From Acinetobacter apis (lineage in GTDB: Bacteria > Pseudomonadota > Gammaproteobacteria > Pseudomonadales > Moraxellaceae), in NCBI RefSeq assembly GCF_900197575.1, contig NZ_FZLN01000001.1:310001-374000 (forward strand): a stretch of 64,000 bases of DNA, given 5' to 3'. Below, in pieces: positions 36,193 through 44,955 of the stretch; position 1 is the first letter of the stretch; every line of letters begins with the position of its first letter. Position numbers and translations under genes: made by a program. Below the pieces are notes generated by a model. That model did not search any database, had not been told where the DNA came from, and worked only from the letters and a program-made list of their open reading frames with translations.

Positions 36193-36582
36193 ATGTATAA
36201 GAAAATTATATTGGGTGGATTAATTGCAGTTAGTGCTTTACCAACATTTGCAGCAGATGAAAATGAATTAATTGTCAGTGGGGTCAATACAGATGAAGTG
36301 ATGGCTTTGGCACTGAAAAAACAGCCCACCACTGTTGTTAAAGCATCTCGTGAAGTAGATGGCAGTATTGTAAAGTTTACTGCCACCGTGGATCGTCAAA
36401 TTAATGGCGAACTATATACGTTATATGATGATACAGGGTATGTCTTTGCACATATTAATCAGAATTTATACCCTTATGGGCGTCTTTATCGCGGTGTTCG
36501 TGTGCGTATAATTGGTAAAGTCTATACGTTAAAAACCAAACCAAAGCACATTCAGGTAGTGAGTATTCAAATTATTGGCTAG
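36193..36582 (+). CDS. YgiW/YdeI-like (BOF) periplasmic OB-fold protein
   Basis: The 129-residue product has a signal peptide (KKIILGGLIAVSALPTFAADE) and an OB-fold pattern of the BOF stress-protein family, with TVDRQINGELYTLYDDTGYV and VRVRIIGKVYTLKTKP as the paired strands. Such proteins have been linked to stress tolerance, but the function here is unknown. The ATG at 36193 was chosen over 36163 because AGGAC lies just ahead and the signal peptide starts there. Confidence 0.65.
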   Translation: MYKKIILGGLIAVSALPTFAADENELIVSGVNTDEVMALALKKQPTTVVKASREVDGSIVKFTATVDRQINGELYTLYDDTGYVFAHINQNLYPYGRLYRGVRVRIIGKVYTLKTKPKHIQVVSIQIIG

Positions 36583-36593
36583 TTTTTATAAAG

Positions 36594-36613
36594 CCTCGCC
36601 CAAAAGGGCGGGG
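36594..36613. terminator. Hairpin between the BOF protein and the pilus operon
   Basis: An 8-bp GC-rich stem (with one T-G pair) and an AAAA loop lie between convergent genes. Confidence 0.6.
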
Positions 36614-36664
36614 ACAGTGGGTTTTATATTTTTTTAAATAAACGCCGTTCACTTAAAATCAAGC

Positions 36665-37180
36665 TTAGTCATAGTTTAAAACAAAAGTTGCGGTTGAATT
36701 GGCAGTACCTGCAGTCACTTTTTCTTGAGTCGCAATATAATTTGCAAAAAAATTCATCTGCAGACTTTTGTTTTCATTTACAAGTTGAGGCTGAGTAAAT
36801 GTTTCAAGTGGTAATAGTTTTTGGTTACTGTCTAAAATTTGAATTGCGACATGGCTTGCAGTTGAATCTTTAGACAATGCAAGTAAATTGGGGTTAATTG
36901 TATTTTGTGACCCTCGAAATGCCAGCGAAACATTTTTTGCTGTGCAATCAAGTAAACGAATGGTGAAGGGAATCATGCGTGTTTGATCCCCCACATTCAG
37001 CATGTTTTTGGTCCCCCATGTGCCTAAAGGAACATTAATGTTTTGACTGTCTGCAGCAACAGTACAGGTACGGTCAATAATTAATGCTTTAAAGCGTAAA
37101 TTGACTTTGACTAAAGGGTCAGCATGCAAAATAGGTGCATACAATAGACAACAGGTAATCGCAAATTTAAGCATATTCAT
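36665..37180 (-). CDS. Minor fimbrial subunit (type 1 pilin family)
   Basis: The 171-residue protein starts with a signal peptide (FAITCCLLYAPILHA) and has the fimbrial pilin fold: two conserved Cys (RTCTVA, LLDCTA) that would form the disulfide, and a C-terminal beta-strand NSTATFVLNYD with the penultimate Tyr used in donor-strand exchange. As the last gene of the chaperone-usher operon it may be a minor subunit or a terminator pilin. It lies 27 bp after the adhesin gene. Confidence 0.82.
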   Translation of the reverse strand: MNMLKFAITCCLLYAPILHADPLVKVNLRFKALIIDRTCTVAADSQNINVPLGTWGTKNMLNVGDQTRMIPFTIRLLDCTAKNVSLAFRGSQNTINPNLLALSKDSTASHVAIQILDSNQKLLPLETFTQPQLVNENKSLQMNFFANYIATQEKVTAGTANSTATFVLNYD

Positions 37181-37207
37181 TATAAAGACCTTTAATCATG
37201 CCATTAT

Positions 37208-38236
37208 TTATTGGAAGTCGATACGTATATGACCTTGAGCTGCCACAGGCCCAGCTTTTGGAATTTGTCCAGTGATGCTGACAGGCCAAGATTTTAAAAT
37301 AAAGTTACTTCGTGCATTTTCATCTAAGCGAAAAGGAATAAAGCTATTGATATTGTTTGGAATAAGAACAGTATCGTTTACATCTGCAAGTTGAAAACCA
37401 ACATCTGGATTATCTGAAATAATCATATTATTTGTGAAATTGGCGACTTCAAGTCGTGCAGATAACATTTGTTGTGCATCAATATTTTTGCATTCAATGC
37501 CAACATTTTTAGTGATCACATTCACACCTTGCGCTTTTGTACCCGCACCACCTGAAAAAGCACTTGATGGAATCGATCCGAAATCAAATTCAATGACATC
37601 GCCTACATCAAAGCTACATGATTGAGGTACAGTCATTACGGCATTTAATCGAATAATCACAATAGGGCGGCTAGGAGTGTCATTTGCTGACGAGGCTGCA
37701 TAGACATACCCAATATCACGGTTGACTAAAAAGGATTGACCGACAAATTTCTTTTTAATTCTCAGTTTAACTTTAACTTGTCCACCCGTACCATAGAAAT
37801 TGCCACACGTCCCATTGCATAAGTTACTAATTGAACTTTGAGGAACATCGAAAAAAGTTTTTCTATTTCCAGCAATATAGACTTTCATGGCAACTTGTAA
37901 GTAGTCGTTATTTGGGACATCAAACCATTGTGCGCCATCACTGCTTCCTGCAGATGTCAGTCCTGTTGCAGGTTTAAAAGTGAAATAAGTGTTTTGAATA
38001 ACATTTGCACAAGCACCAGACACCGAATACGTCCCACCTCGAGATAAGTCTTTCCATGGTGGAGAATAACCAGGATAGTTTTGAGTTGAGTTAAATGAAT
38101 ATTCATGGTTATAAATAAACGCAGACCCTGCAGGATAACAATCTGCAGCGAGTGCGGAATTTAGGCTGAACAGGTTCACTAAAAAAAATGCCGGACAACT
38201 TAATGCAAGTGAATATTTTATTTTTTTAAAGTTCAT
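37208..38236 (-). CDS. Fimbrial tip adhesin (two-domain)
   Basis: This 342-residue protein has a signal peptide and, in place of a simple pilin, a long N-terminal region with unusual content (YNHEYSFNSTQNYPGYSPP, a C-G-T-C-type cluster LCNGTCGNFYG) ahead of a C-terminal pilin domain (VPQSCSFDVGDVIEFDFG and final GHIRIDFQ). That two-domain plan is typical of tip adhesins. The ATG at 38236 (MNFKKIKYS) was preferred because AGGAAA precedes it and it gives a clean signal peptide; a start at 38254 would overlap the usher gene. The receptor is unknown. Confidence 0.75.
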   Translation of the reverse strand: MNFKKIKYSLALSCPAFFLVNLFSLNSALAADCYPAGSAFIYNHEYSFNSTQNYPGYSPPWKDLSRGGTYSVSGACANVIQNTYFTFKPATGLTSAGSSDGAQWFDVPNNDYLQVAMKVYIAGNRKTFFDVPQSSISNLCNGTCGNFYGTGGQVKVKLRIKKKFVGQSFLVNRDIGYVYAASSANDTPSRPIVIIRLNAVMTVPQSCSFDVGDVIEFDFGSIPSSAFSGGAGTKAQGVNVITKNVGIECKNIDAQQMLSARLEVANFTNNMIISDNPDVGFQLADVNDTVLIPNNINSFIPFRLDENARSNFILKSWPVSITGQIPKAGPVAAQGHIRIDFQ

Positions 38237-38244
38237 TGAATTTC

Positions 38245-40827
38245 CTATTGGCAATTTAATTGAAGTTTAGTAATGCCGACATCTGATGTATCTTTGTCAA
38301 ATTTATATTTGGCATTACAGTTTTCAGTTTCAGATGTGCCCCAAGAAATTTTGAGTGTGCCTTCATCTTTCAAACCACTTAAATAAGCTTGTCCATCTTT
38401 TCCAACAATACTGCTCACTTTTTGTGATTCCTCAGTAATGGTTGAACCATAAGGTACATATTCATTTAGATGTTTAAGGGTAATTAATGCTCTATGACCA
38501 ATACGTGTATCAAATCGAGCACGCACAATGGCACCTTTCATTGGAACAAGGTTTTGAACATTATTTAAAATTTCTGTTTGCTCATTCATACTGTCGGCTT
38601 CTAAAGCAACCCGATTGAGTCGATAATTTTCAGCAAACGGCACAATGGCATAGCCTCTTGAATCTGTATAAATATTGGTTGAGTTTTCAACTTTTACATT
38701 TTTTGCACCTTGTGCATCAATTAAAATGTTGGTATCACCCAAAGTTTGACCGAAAGTTATACCGCCAGAATGAAGAATTAACCCACCTGAGAAATCATAG
38801 TTGAGGCTCTTGTCTTTACCGCCATCGCTAAAGCTATAATTTGCACCAGCACTACCATATTTCGTATCGACATGTGCAGCTGCTATACCAAACGCACCAG
38901 TTTGACTATTACGACCTTGTTGTACGTTATAGCTAAATTGACGATCTTCACCAAGCGTGCCATTCAGACCTGTTTGAATTGAATTACTGCCATAAGAATT
39001 TCGAACCACACTCGAATTACTATACACTTCGTTGTTGACACGATCTCGCTTGCCAAAAAAGGCATTCAGTGGCATAGAGATGCTGGCAGCAATTGTGTTG
39101 GTCTTTTTATTAAAGATATTTGGTGAATCTTGCATTGCCCAAGACAACGACAGCGTAAAGTATTTAAATGCATTTGCGTAGCCGATTTGATAGCTCTTAC
39201 TGTCTTTTGGAGCATTCCAATAGGACTGATAATTCGCGGACGCATATAAAGAGCCATATTTACCAATATTTTGGTTAACACTGACTTGAAAGCGTCCTTT
39301 TTTAGTAAAACTCAAATTATAATAAGAGCTTGGGTCATAAAAGCTATTTCCGAATTCATCAAATTTTTTCTCAGGTTCTAACTGCTCCATCGACTTATAA
39401 GCAACTTCATTGAGGTTGTAGAAGCCTTTTGTAGAATAGCGATAACCCAAAATCTGAATGGTAGTACCTAGCTCATTAAGAGATTTTGAATATAAAAGAC
39501 GGTAAGATTGACCTTGGGATTTTTCATGGTTCGGCAAGGTACTATTGGCATGCGTCATATCAAAAGATAACGCCCCCCAATGACCCATATTTTTACCAAT
39601 CCCTAATAACCCTGCACGGTATTTAGATGCAATTTGGGTACCGCCAAACACAGTCACCCCATTTTTTAAACCACGGCTTAATGTCCCTTGGAAAAAAGTT
39701 GGATTATCTTGGTCTCGGTTACCACTTCTAAATTGCCCAGCTGTAAGGTCAAATACCAATCTTCCTTCACGTAACAGCATCGGAATACCTGAATAAGGCA
39801 CAATAAAATGTTGGATTGCACCCATTGTTTCTTCAACAGTGACATCCAAGTCACCACTTAAAGCCATGCTTGTTAAGTCATTGATCTCAAAAGGACCTGG
39901 GTTCACATTGGTTTGATAAACAATATAACCATTTTGTCGAATAGTAATGGTACTTTTGCTATTTGCAATGCCTCGTACAACAGGCGCATAGCCTTGCATA
40001 CTGATCGGCAGCATTGCTTCAGAGCTGTATAAGCGTACACCACGAAAACCCATACTTTCGAAAATGTTGTTATTGATCGTGCTATCACCAATGACCAATT
40101 CACTTTTTAAAGGAATGATTGATTTTTCAACATAATTTTGTACTGAATTCCATCTTGAGCGATGTATATTTTCAGTATGATGGTTCATATAATTATATGT
40201 TGAAAAATTTCTAAATCTAAAACCGCCAATATTAAAGCCTGAATTTAAAGACACAAAAACGCTGTCGCTTTTGTCTGAAGAGTTTCCGTTTAAATTGTAG
40301 TTTAGATAAGCTGCAGTGATACCTTCATCCCATTCAGATGGAGGAATATACCCTCTAGCATCACTTCTAATCCAAATTTGAGGAATACTCATGTCAAGCC
40401 GTTGTAAATTAAAGTTATAATTTACCGATGCTTCTGGAACGTATTTTTTTATATCGATACAGCTTTGACGTGCAAGCGTTTCTTGGTCAGGAAAATCATA
40501 GACTTTCACACCTAAAGATAAGAGCCATTTACTATCTATACAAGGCGCCAAACCGCCAGAGACAGAATCACTCTTCGCTGTCTGATAAAAGTTTAACTCT
40601 TTATTTACTGCCAAGTTATCATTAATGTAGACATTAACGCGATAATTACCTGGCAGTTGATATCCTTCTTCAAAATTCGATAAATCCGCAATATTTGAAC
40701 CCTCAGTATTTAATAATAATGCAGGGTTAAAATAATCTTGCGCATATGCTAAATTTTTTGATAAGGCAAGAGAACAAAGAATGATATTTAAATAAAGTGT
40801 CTTTCTGGGAAATTTGAGCTTTACCAT
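38245..40827 (-). CDS. Fimbrial outer-membrane usher (FimD/PapC family)
   Basis: The usher forms the outer-membrane pore through which pilins are assembled. The 860-residue protein has the signal peptide and N-terminal domain YFNPALLLNTEGSNIADLSNFE, the plug and beta-barrel region (RGVRLYSSEAMLPISMQGYAPVV, split here by position: about residues 260-285), and the C-terminal domains including GYAIVPFAENYRLNRV. The length fits FimD (about 850). It lies between chaperone and adhesin genes as in other chaperone-usher operons. Confidence 0.93.
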   Translation of the reverse strand: MVKLKFPRKTLYLNIILCSLALSKNLAYAQDYFNPALLLNTEGSNIADLSNFEEGYQLPGNYRVNVYINDNLAVNKELNFYQTAKSDSVSGGLAPCIDSKWLLSLGVKVYDFPDQETLARQSCIDIKKYVPEASVNYNFNLQRLDMSIPQIWIRSDARGYIPPSEWDEGITAAYLNYNLNGNSSDKSDSVFVSLNSGFNIGGFRFRNFSTYNYMNHHTENIHRSRWNSVQNYVEKSIIPLKSELVIGDSTINNNIFESMGFRGVRLYSSEAMLPISMQGYAPVVRGIANSKSTITIRQNGYIVYQTNVNPGPFEINDLTSMALSGDLDVTVEETMGAIQHFIVPYSGIPMLLREGRLVFDLTAGQFRSGNRDQDNPTFFQGTLSRGLKNGVTVFGGTQIASKYRAGLLGIGKNMGHWGALSFDMTHANSTLPNHEKSQGQSYRLLYSKSLNELGTTIQILGYRYSTKGFYNLNEVAYKSMEQLEPEKKFDEFGNSFYDPSSYYNLSFTKKGRFQVSVNQNIGKYGSLYASANYQSYWNAPKDSKSYQIGYANAFKYFTLSLSWAMQDSPNIFNKKTNTIAASISMPLNAFFGKRDRVNNEVYSNSSVVRNSYGSNSIQTGLNGTLGEDRQFSYNVQQGRNSQTGAFGIAAAHVDTKYGSAGANYSFSDGGKDKSLNYDFSGGLILHSGGITFGQTLGDTNILIDAQGAKNVKVENSTNIYTDSRGYAIVPFAENYRLNRVALEADSMNEQTEILNNVQNLVPMKGAIVRARFDTRIGHRALITLKHLNEYVPYGSTITEESQKVSSIVGKDGQAYLSGLKDEGTLKISWGTSETENCNAKYKFDKDTSDVGITKLQLNCQ

Positions 40828-40843
40828 ACTTATGACTTCTTCT

Positions 40844-41533
40844 CTATTGGATGGTTATTTGTCTTTCTTCCGTAAATGCACCGTAATCATTGATTGTTTG
40901 AAACTTGAGCACATGACCAAATTGATCGAGCGCCTTTTCAGAGAATGGATTTAGCATCAAGGTGTCTATTTTTTTTCCATCAACTGTAATATTCGCAATC
41001 GTCATAAAATAAGGTGACGGATTTTTAACAACAATTTTCTTGTTATTCGCAGATGCTGTTAGCAGGTTCGGCGCATCTTCAATACGGATTGTTAAATTTG
41101 GTGGACGAAGCATCATTTTGATACGTGACAAAATCGCCAGTTGTAGAACATTACTTTTTTCTAATTCAGCTTTACTGACTGAAGGAATCGCTTGAACATT
41201 CAAGTAATACAATGTTTCACGGTCTTTAGCTAAATTCTGATCGGTATTAATAATCCGTAAAGAACTTTCTGATTTAGCTTCGCTCACAAACATTGGTGGT
41301 GTAACTACCACTGTATTAATTTTTTTTGAAGATGAATCTTCAACCCAAGAGTTGATTAAAAATCTTCTGTCTGGCGTGCTATTCACAACAGGCATTGATG
41401 CTTGTTTTTTATCTAGGTCGTATATCAATCGAGTTGCACCCAATGCAATACCTCCAGCAGCATGCGAAGCATTGATACATAGGGCAGAAATGAATACAGC
41501 TTGAGTAAAAAACTTTGGAAAAATATTTAACAT
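40844..41533 (-). CDS. Periplasmic fimbrial chaperone (PapD/FimC family)
   Basis: This 229-residue chaperone has a signal peptide and the PapD signatures: AIALGATRLIYD-like GGIALGATRLIYDLDKKQAS near the N-terminus, FLINSWVED, the YYLNVQAIPS motif near position 115, and NPSPYFMTIANITVDGKK in domain 2. It caps pilin subunits until the usher takes over. The ATG at 41533 was chosen since GGA lies 8 bases upstream; the longer frame to 41587 runs into an intercistronic hairpin. Confidence 0.9.
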   Translation of the reverse strand: MLNIFPKFFTQAVFISALCINASHAAGGIALGATRLIYDLDKKQASMPVVNSTPDRRFLINSWVEDSSSKKINTVVVTPPMFVSEAKSESSLRIINTDQNLAKDRETLYYLNVQAIPSVSKAELEKSNVLQLAILSRIKMMLRPPNLTIRIEDAPNLLTASANNKKIVVKNPSPYFMTIANITVDGKKIDTLMLNPFSEKALDQFGHVLKFQTINDYGAFTEERQITIQ

Positions 41534-41581
41534 CCGTTTAATTCCAAATTGAGTGGACAAAGATGAACGACCGATAAGGAA

Positions 41582-41609
41582 TGGCACTTTTATAAATATA
41601 AAAGTGCCA
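41582..41609 (-). promoter_or_regulatory. Intercistronic hairpin between major pilin and chaperone genes
   Basis: A near-perfect 13-bp stem (TGGCACTTTTATA arm) with a 2-nt loop lies between the pilin stop and the chaperone start. No T-run follows, so it more likely stabilises the upstream pilin mRNA or partially blocks read-through, giving more pilin than assembly proteins. Confidence 0.6.
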
Positions 41610-41637
41610 ATCTATGAATGAATTAAATAATTTATTA

Positions 41638-42183
41638 TTAGTTATAGTTCACAACGAAGTTAGCATCTGCATAGGCTTGACCAGCAGTTGCAGTTGCAGC
41701 AGTTGCTTTATAACGAGCAATGAAATTAAAGATATTGTTGCCGTCAATTAAAGTTTGTGCTGCTGAGAAAGCTGTACCATCTGGAGTCAACGTAGAACCT
41801 TTACTATCAAGGATTTCAACACCAACACCTTTAGCAGCTACAGCATTCGCTGAAGGTCCTGAGTTTACTTTTAATAATGTTGCATCAGTTGAATCTTGAG
41901 GACCAGAGAAAGCAAATTGTGCAGTTTTAGATACTTCAGTATCACAATCTACAAGTTTAATTTGGAATGGTACATTTGCAGTGTAGTCACCAGCTTTAGT
42001 AATTTTAGCTGTACGGTGCTGACCAAGTACGACAGTTTGGTTTGCTGTATCTGAGCTTACAGCACAAGCTGCATTCACGAATTCGCCTTGGAAATGTACT
42101 GTACCGCCATTGACTGTTGGTGCAGCATGAGATAAGCCTGCAATTAGAGTTGTTGTTGCTGCAAGTAAAAAAGAAGCTTTCAT
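41638..42183 (-). CDS. Major fimbrial pilin (FimA-like)
   Basis: The 181-residue type 1 pilin has a signal peptide ending in SHA-APTV, two cysteines (AACAVSSD and LVDCDTEV), and a C-terminal strand YADANFVVNYN with the penultimate Tyr. Its Ala/Thr-rich composition is typical of major shaft subunits. It is the first gene of a five-gene minus-strand operon and is separated from the chaperone by a hairpin. Confidence 0.9.
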   Translation of the reverse strand: MKASFLLAATTTLIAGLSHAAPTVNGGTVHFQGEFVNAACAVSSDTANQTVVLGQHRTAKITKAGDYTANVPFQIKLVDCDTEVSKTAQFAFSGPQDSTDATLLKVNSGPSANAVAAKGVGVEILDSKGSTLTPDGTAFSAAQTLIDGNNIFNFIARYKATAATATAGQAYADANFVVNYN

Positions 42184-43082
42184 ATTGATATCCTTAATAT
42201 TTTGATTAAACTTTTGTTTAAAATAAAAAATAAAACTTAAATACCAGTACCAAAGGTAGTTAGGTTGAATTTTTCAACATTAAATAAAAAATCACTTAGA
42301 AAGTAAAGAACACCTGTTCTCAAAACTACGGAACTAATCGACATATTGATGATTTTATCCCGACAAATTGGAAGAATAATCATGATCTGTCGATGCTATC
42401 TATTTGCAAATTCAAGTGTTTTATCCAATTGGCAATAATTCAAAATCAATTCCGACTAAAATGTTAATATTTGTAATATTAAACATATATAACTATATGT
42501 TTAATATTCACTAAATTATGCAATAAATGGTCATTTATTAGTTTATTAACGGCATATATTGCATAAAATTAATATCTTGAGTGATTTTTGATTGGACGGA
42601 AGACTAATGATGATGCATTTGGAAGATGTTAAGCTTAGTTTTTGCCAAAAATGACAATCTTGTAATTTGATCTTTTTATTTTTCTATGATTCATTTTATT
42701 AAAAATTTAATTGTTAGACTGATTAGCATTGAAATGCTCGTCGTTATGAAATAAATTTTAAAAGTGATAATTAGGTTTGATTTTATTGTGGATATGTAAC
42801 ATAATTACACATACCAAAATATCACTTACACTCCGTTACAATTAATTTAATGCGAAATGTAAATGTAATCTAAAATGTAATAGATGATAAAAAATAATAA
42901 AAACAAAGTTTTATTTTTACTTAAATTACTCGTACCTAGTCAAGACAATCCAATTGATATAGACAATGCTGTCTATATGTTTAAAGTTGTTGTACACTCG
43001 TTATACAAAGTATGTTGTTACTCTGTAAATCATCCATTGCGGTATTTATTGGATTCAATAAAAACAAAAAGGAGGGGGTGTA
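42184..43082. other. Long AT-rich region upstream of the pilus operon
   Basis: This is presumably the pilus promoter region. The only structure noticed is the inverted repeat at 42475-42508. A 70-codon frame at 42884-43096 lacks a ribosome site and looks non-coding. No invertible-element recombinase or paired long inverted repeats of the fimS type were seen. Confidence 0.45.
42475..42508. repeat. Inverted repeat upstream of the pilus operon
   Basis: The 15-bp arms AATATTAAACATATA and TATATGTTTAATATT flank a TAAC loop, about 290 bp before the major pilin start. Confidence 0.65.
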
Positions 43083-43187
43083 ATGTCAAAGCTTGAGTTA
43101 TTTCTAACATCGGGTTCAGTTTTAATTATTATCTTATCGATTTACCTGTTTGCACAAACTGCAACACGAACAATCCATTTATTTTAA
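43083..43187 (+). CDS. 34-residue single-pass membrane protein
   Basis: This frame starts with ATG after an unusually strong ribosome-binding site, AAAGGAGGGGGTGTA. It encodes MSKLELFLTSGSVLIIIL and continues to SIYLFAQTATRTIHLF, one hydrophobic segment of about 17 residues with charged or polar ends. The stop is 14 bp before a bidirectional terminator. Size and layout resemble small accessory subunits of membrane complexes such as CydX or KdpF, but it is not identified with any of them. Confidence 0.6.
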   Translation: MSKLELFLTSGSVLIIILSIYLFAQTATRTIHLF

Positions 43188-43200
43188 ATTCTCCTGTAAT

Positions 43201-43231
43201 AAAAAAAGCCTCGATAAACGAGGCTTTTTTT
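43201..43231. terminator. Bidirectional terminator
   Basis: A 13-bp stem with GCCTCG core, loop ATAAA, A7 and T7 flanks, between the small plus-strand gene and the minus-strand peptide-transport operon. Confidence 0.93.
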
Positions 43232-43244
43232 ATGCTTCATACAT

Positions 43245-44945
43245 TTAATCTAGATCGCGTGGTATAGCTTGCAATAACTTTTTCGTGTATTCATGTTGAG
43301 GATGCTGATACAACTCGTCTGAGTTCGCAATTTCAACAATATCACCATGATTCATGACCATAACTTGGTCGGAAATATATTTCACAACAGATAAGTCATG
43401 TGAAATAAAAATATAACTCAGTTGATATTCGTCTTGTAGTTCTTGCAGTAAATTGAGTACTTGTGCTTGTACTGAAACATCGAGTGCAGAGACGGATTCA
43501 TCACAAATAATAATTTCAGGTTTTAAGGTTAGGCAGCGTGCAATGGCAATACGTTGACGTTGTCCACCTGAAAATTCGTGTGGGTAACGATGATAAGCAC
43601 TTGCAGGTAAACTCACTCGCTCAAGTAAATTCAAGGCAATTGCTTGGCGTTCTTGATCATTTTCACCAATATTATGCACTTGCATTGGTTCTAATAAGAT
43701 TTGCCCAATGGTAAAGCGTGGATTTAATGATGCATAAGGGTTTTGAAAGATAATTTGAATTTTACGCTGATAAGCTGCAAAGGCTTTATCTGACATTTTT
43801 AAAATATCTTGTCCATCAATTAAGATTTGTCCGCCACTTGCTTCATGCAATCGCATGAGCAATAAACCAATGGTGGTTTTGCCTGAACCAGATTCACCCA
43901 CTAATCCGAGTGTTTTACCTTTAGCCAGTCTAAAGGATGCATCTTTGACAGCAACAAATTCTTTCTTGCTAAATAAACCTTGCCGTGTCGAAAACACTTT
44001 TCTTAAATTCTTGGCTTCTAAAATGATCGGCTCATCACCAGTCACACCGCGTGAACGTTGTTGTAAATGTTCATGTTGTGGTTTGAAGTCAATTTTATTG
44101 GCATCTTGGTCCATATAGTCGCTAGTTACAGGCAAACGATAAGGACGAGAATTTAAACGTGGACGACAGTTTAATAAAGCTTGTGTGTAAATATCTTTAG
44201 GTTGCTCTAATACTTGTTTTGCATCACCTTGTTCACGAATTACACCATGACGCATGACCACAACACGATCTGCAATTTCACCGACGACTGAAAGATCATG
44301 CGTAATAAACAACATTGACATTTGTCGACGTTGGCGAATGGTTTCCAATAAATCAATGATTTGCTTTTGAATAGTAACATCAAGTGCTGTGGTTGGCTCA
44401 TCTGCAATCAAGAGTTTAGGTTCACATGCAATGGCCATTGCAATCATGACACGCTGTTGTTGCCCACCTGATAATTCACTTGGATACGCGTGATATTTAT
44501 CTTGTGGAGAGGGCAGTCCAACTTCTTGGAACAGGTCAATGACCTTTTCTTTAATTTGCTGTTTTGATAAGCGTGTATGTAACTTTAAGATTTCAGCAAC
44601 TTGCGAACCGACTGTAAACACCGGGTTAAGTGATGACATGGGTTCTTGAAAGATCATGGCAATGTCTTTACCGCAGCGTTTGCGTAACTCATTGGCCGAT
44701 AAGGTCAGTAAGTTAACGCCTTCAAATACAATTTTACTGGCAGGATCAATTTTAGCTTGATGAGCAGGTAATAAACCCATGGTTGCAAGTGAAGTGACAG
44801 ATTTTCCACTGCCAGATTCACCGACTAAAGCAACGGTTTGATTAGGTTCAATCTGAAATGAGATCGACTTAATTGCTTCGGTATATCCTTGTTCTGATTT
44901 AAAAAATACCCGAAGATGTTCAACTGAAAGCAATGCTTGCGTCAT
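43245..44945 (-). CDS. Peptide ABC transporter ATP-binding protein with two fused ATPase domains (YejF/DppDF-like)
   Basis: This 566-residue protein carries two complete ABC ATPase domains. Each has Walker A (GESGSGKSV near residue 41 and GESGSGKTT near 346), LSGGQQQR or FSGGQRQR signatures, and Walker B (LLIADEPTTALD, IIICDESVSALD). Fused oligopeptide ATPases of this sort occur in YejABEF and similar importers. It is the last gene of the operon, ending at a shared terminator. Confidence 0.92.
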   Translation of the reverse strand: MTQALLSVEHLRVFFKSEQGYTEAIKSISFQIEPNQTVALVGESGSGKSVTSLATMGLLPAHQAKIDPASKIVFEGVNLLTLSANELRKRCGKDIAMIFQEPMSSLNPVFTVGSQVAEILKLHTRLSKQQIKEKVIDLFQEVGLPSPQDKYHAYPSELSGGQQQRVMIAMAIACEPKLLIADEPTTALDVTIQKQIIDLLETIRQRRQMSMLFITHDLSVVGEIADRVVVMRHGVIREQGDAKQVLEQPKDIYTQALLNCRPRLNSRPYRLPVTSDYMDQDANKIDFKPQHEHLQQRSRGVTGDEPIILEAKNLRKVFSTRQGLFSKKEFVAVKDASFRLAKGKTLGLVGESGSGKTTIGLLLMRLHEASGGQILIDGQDILKMSDKAFAAYQRKIQIIFQNPYASLNPRFTIGQILLEPMQVHNIGENDQERQAIALNLLERVSLPASAYHRYPHEFSGGQRQRIAIARCLTLKPEIIICDESVSALDVSVQAQVLNLLQELQDEYQLSYIFISHDLSVVKYISDQVMVMNHGDIVEIANSDELYQHPQHEYTKKLLQAIPRDLD

Positions 44946-44955
44946 GATGTTGTCC

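Noticed and set aside
42184-42880. A possible fimS-like invertible switch before the pilus operon
   Set aside because: Only one short inverted repeat is present and no site-specific recombinase is encoded nearby.
42884-43096. A 70-codon plus-strand frame upstream of the small membrane protein
   Set aside because: It has no ribosome site, unusual composition and overlaps the better-supported 34-residue gene by 14 bases, so it is probably non-coding.
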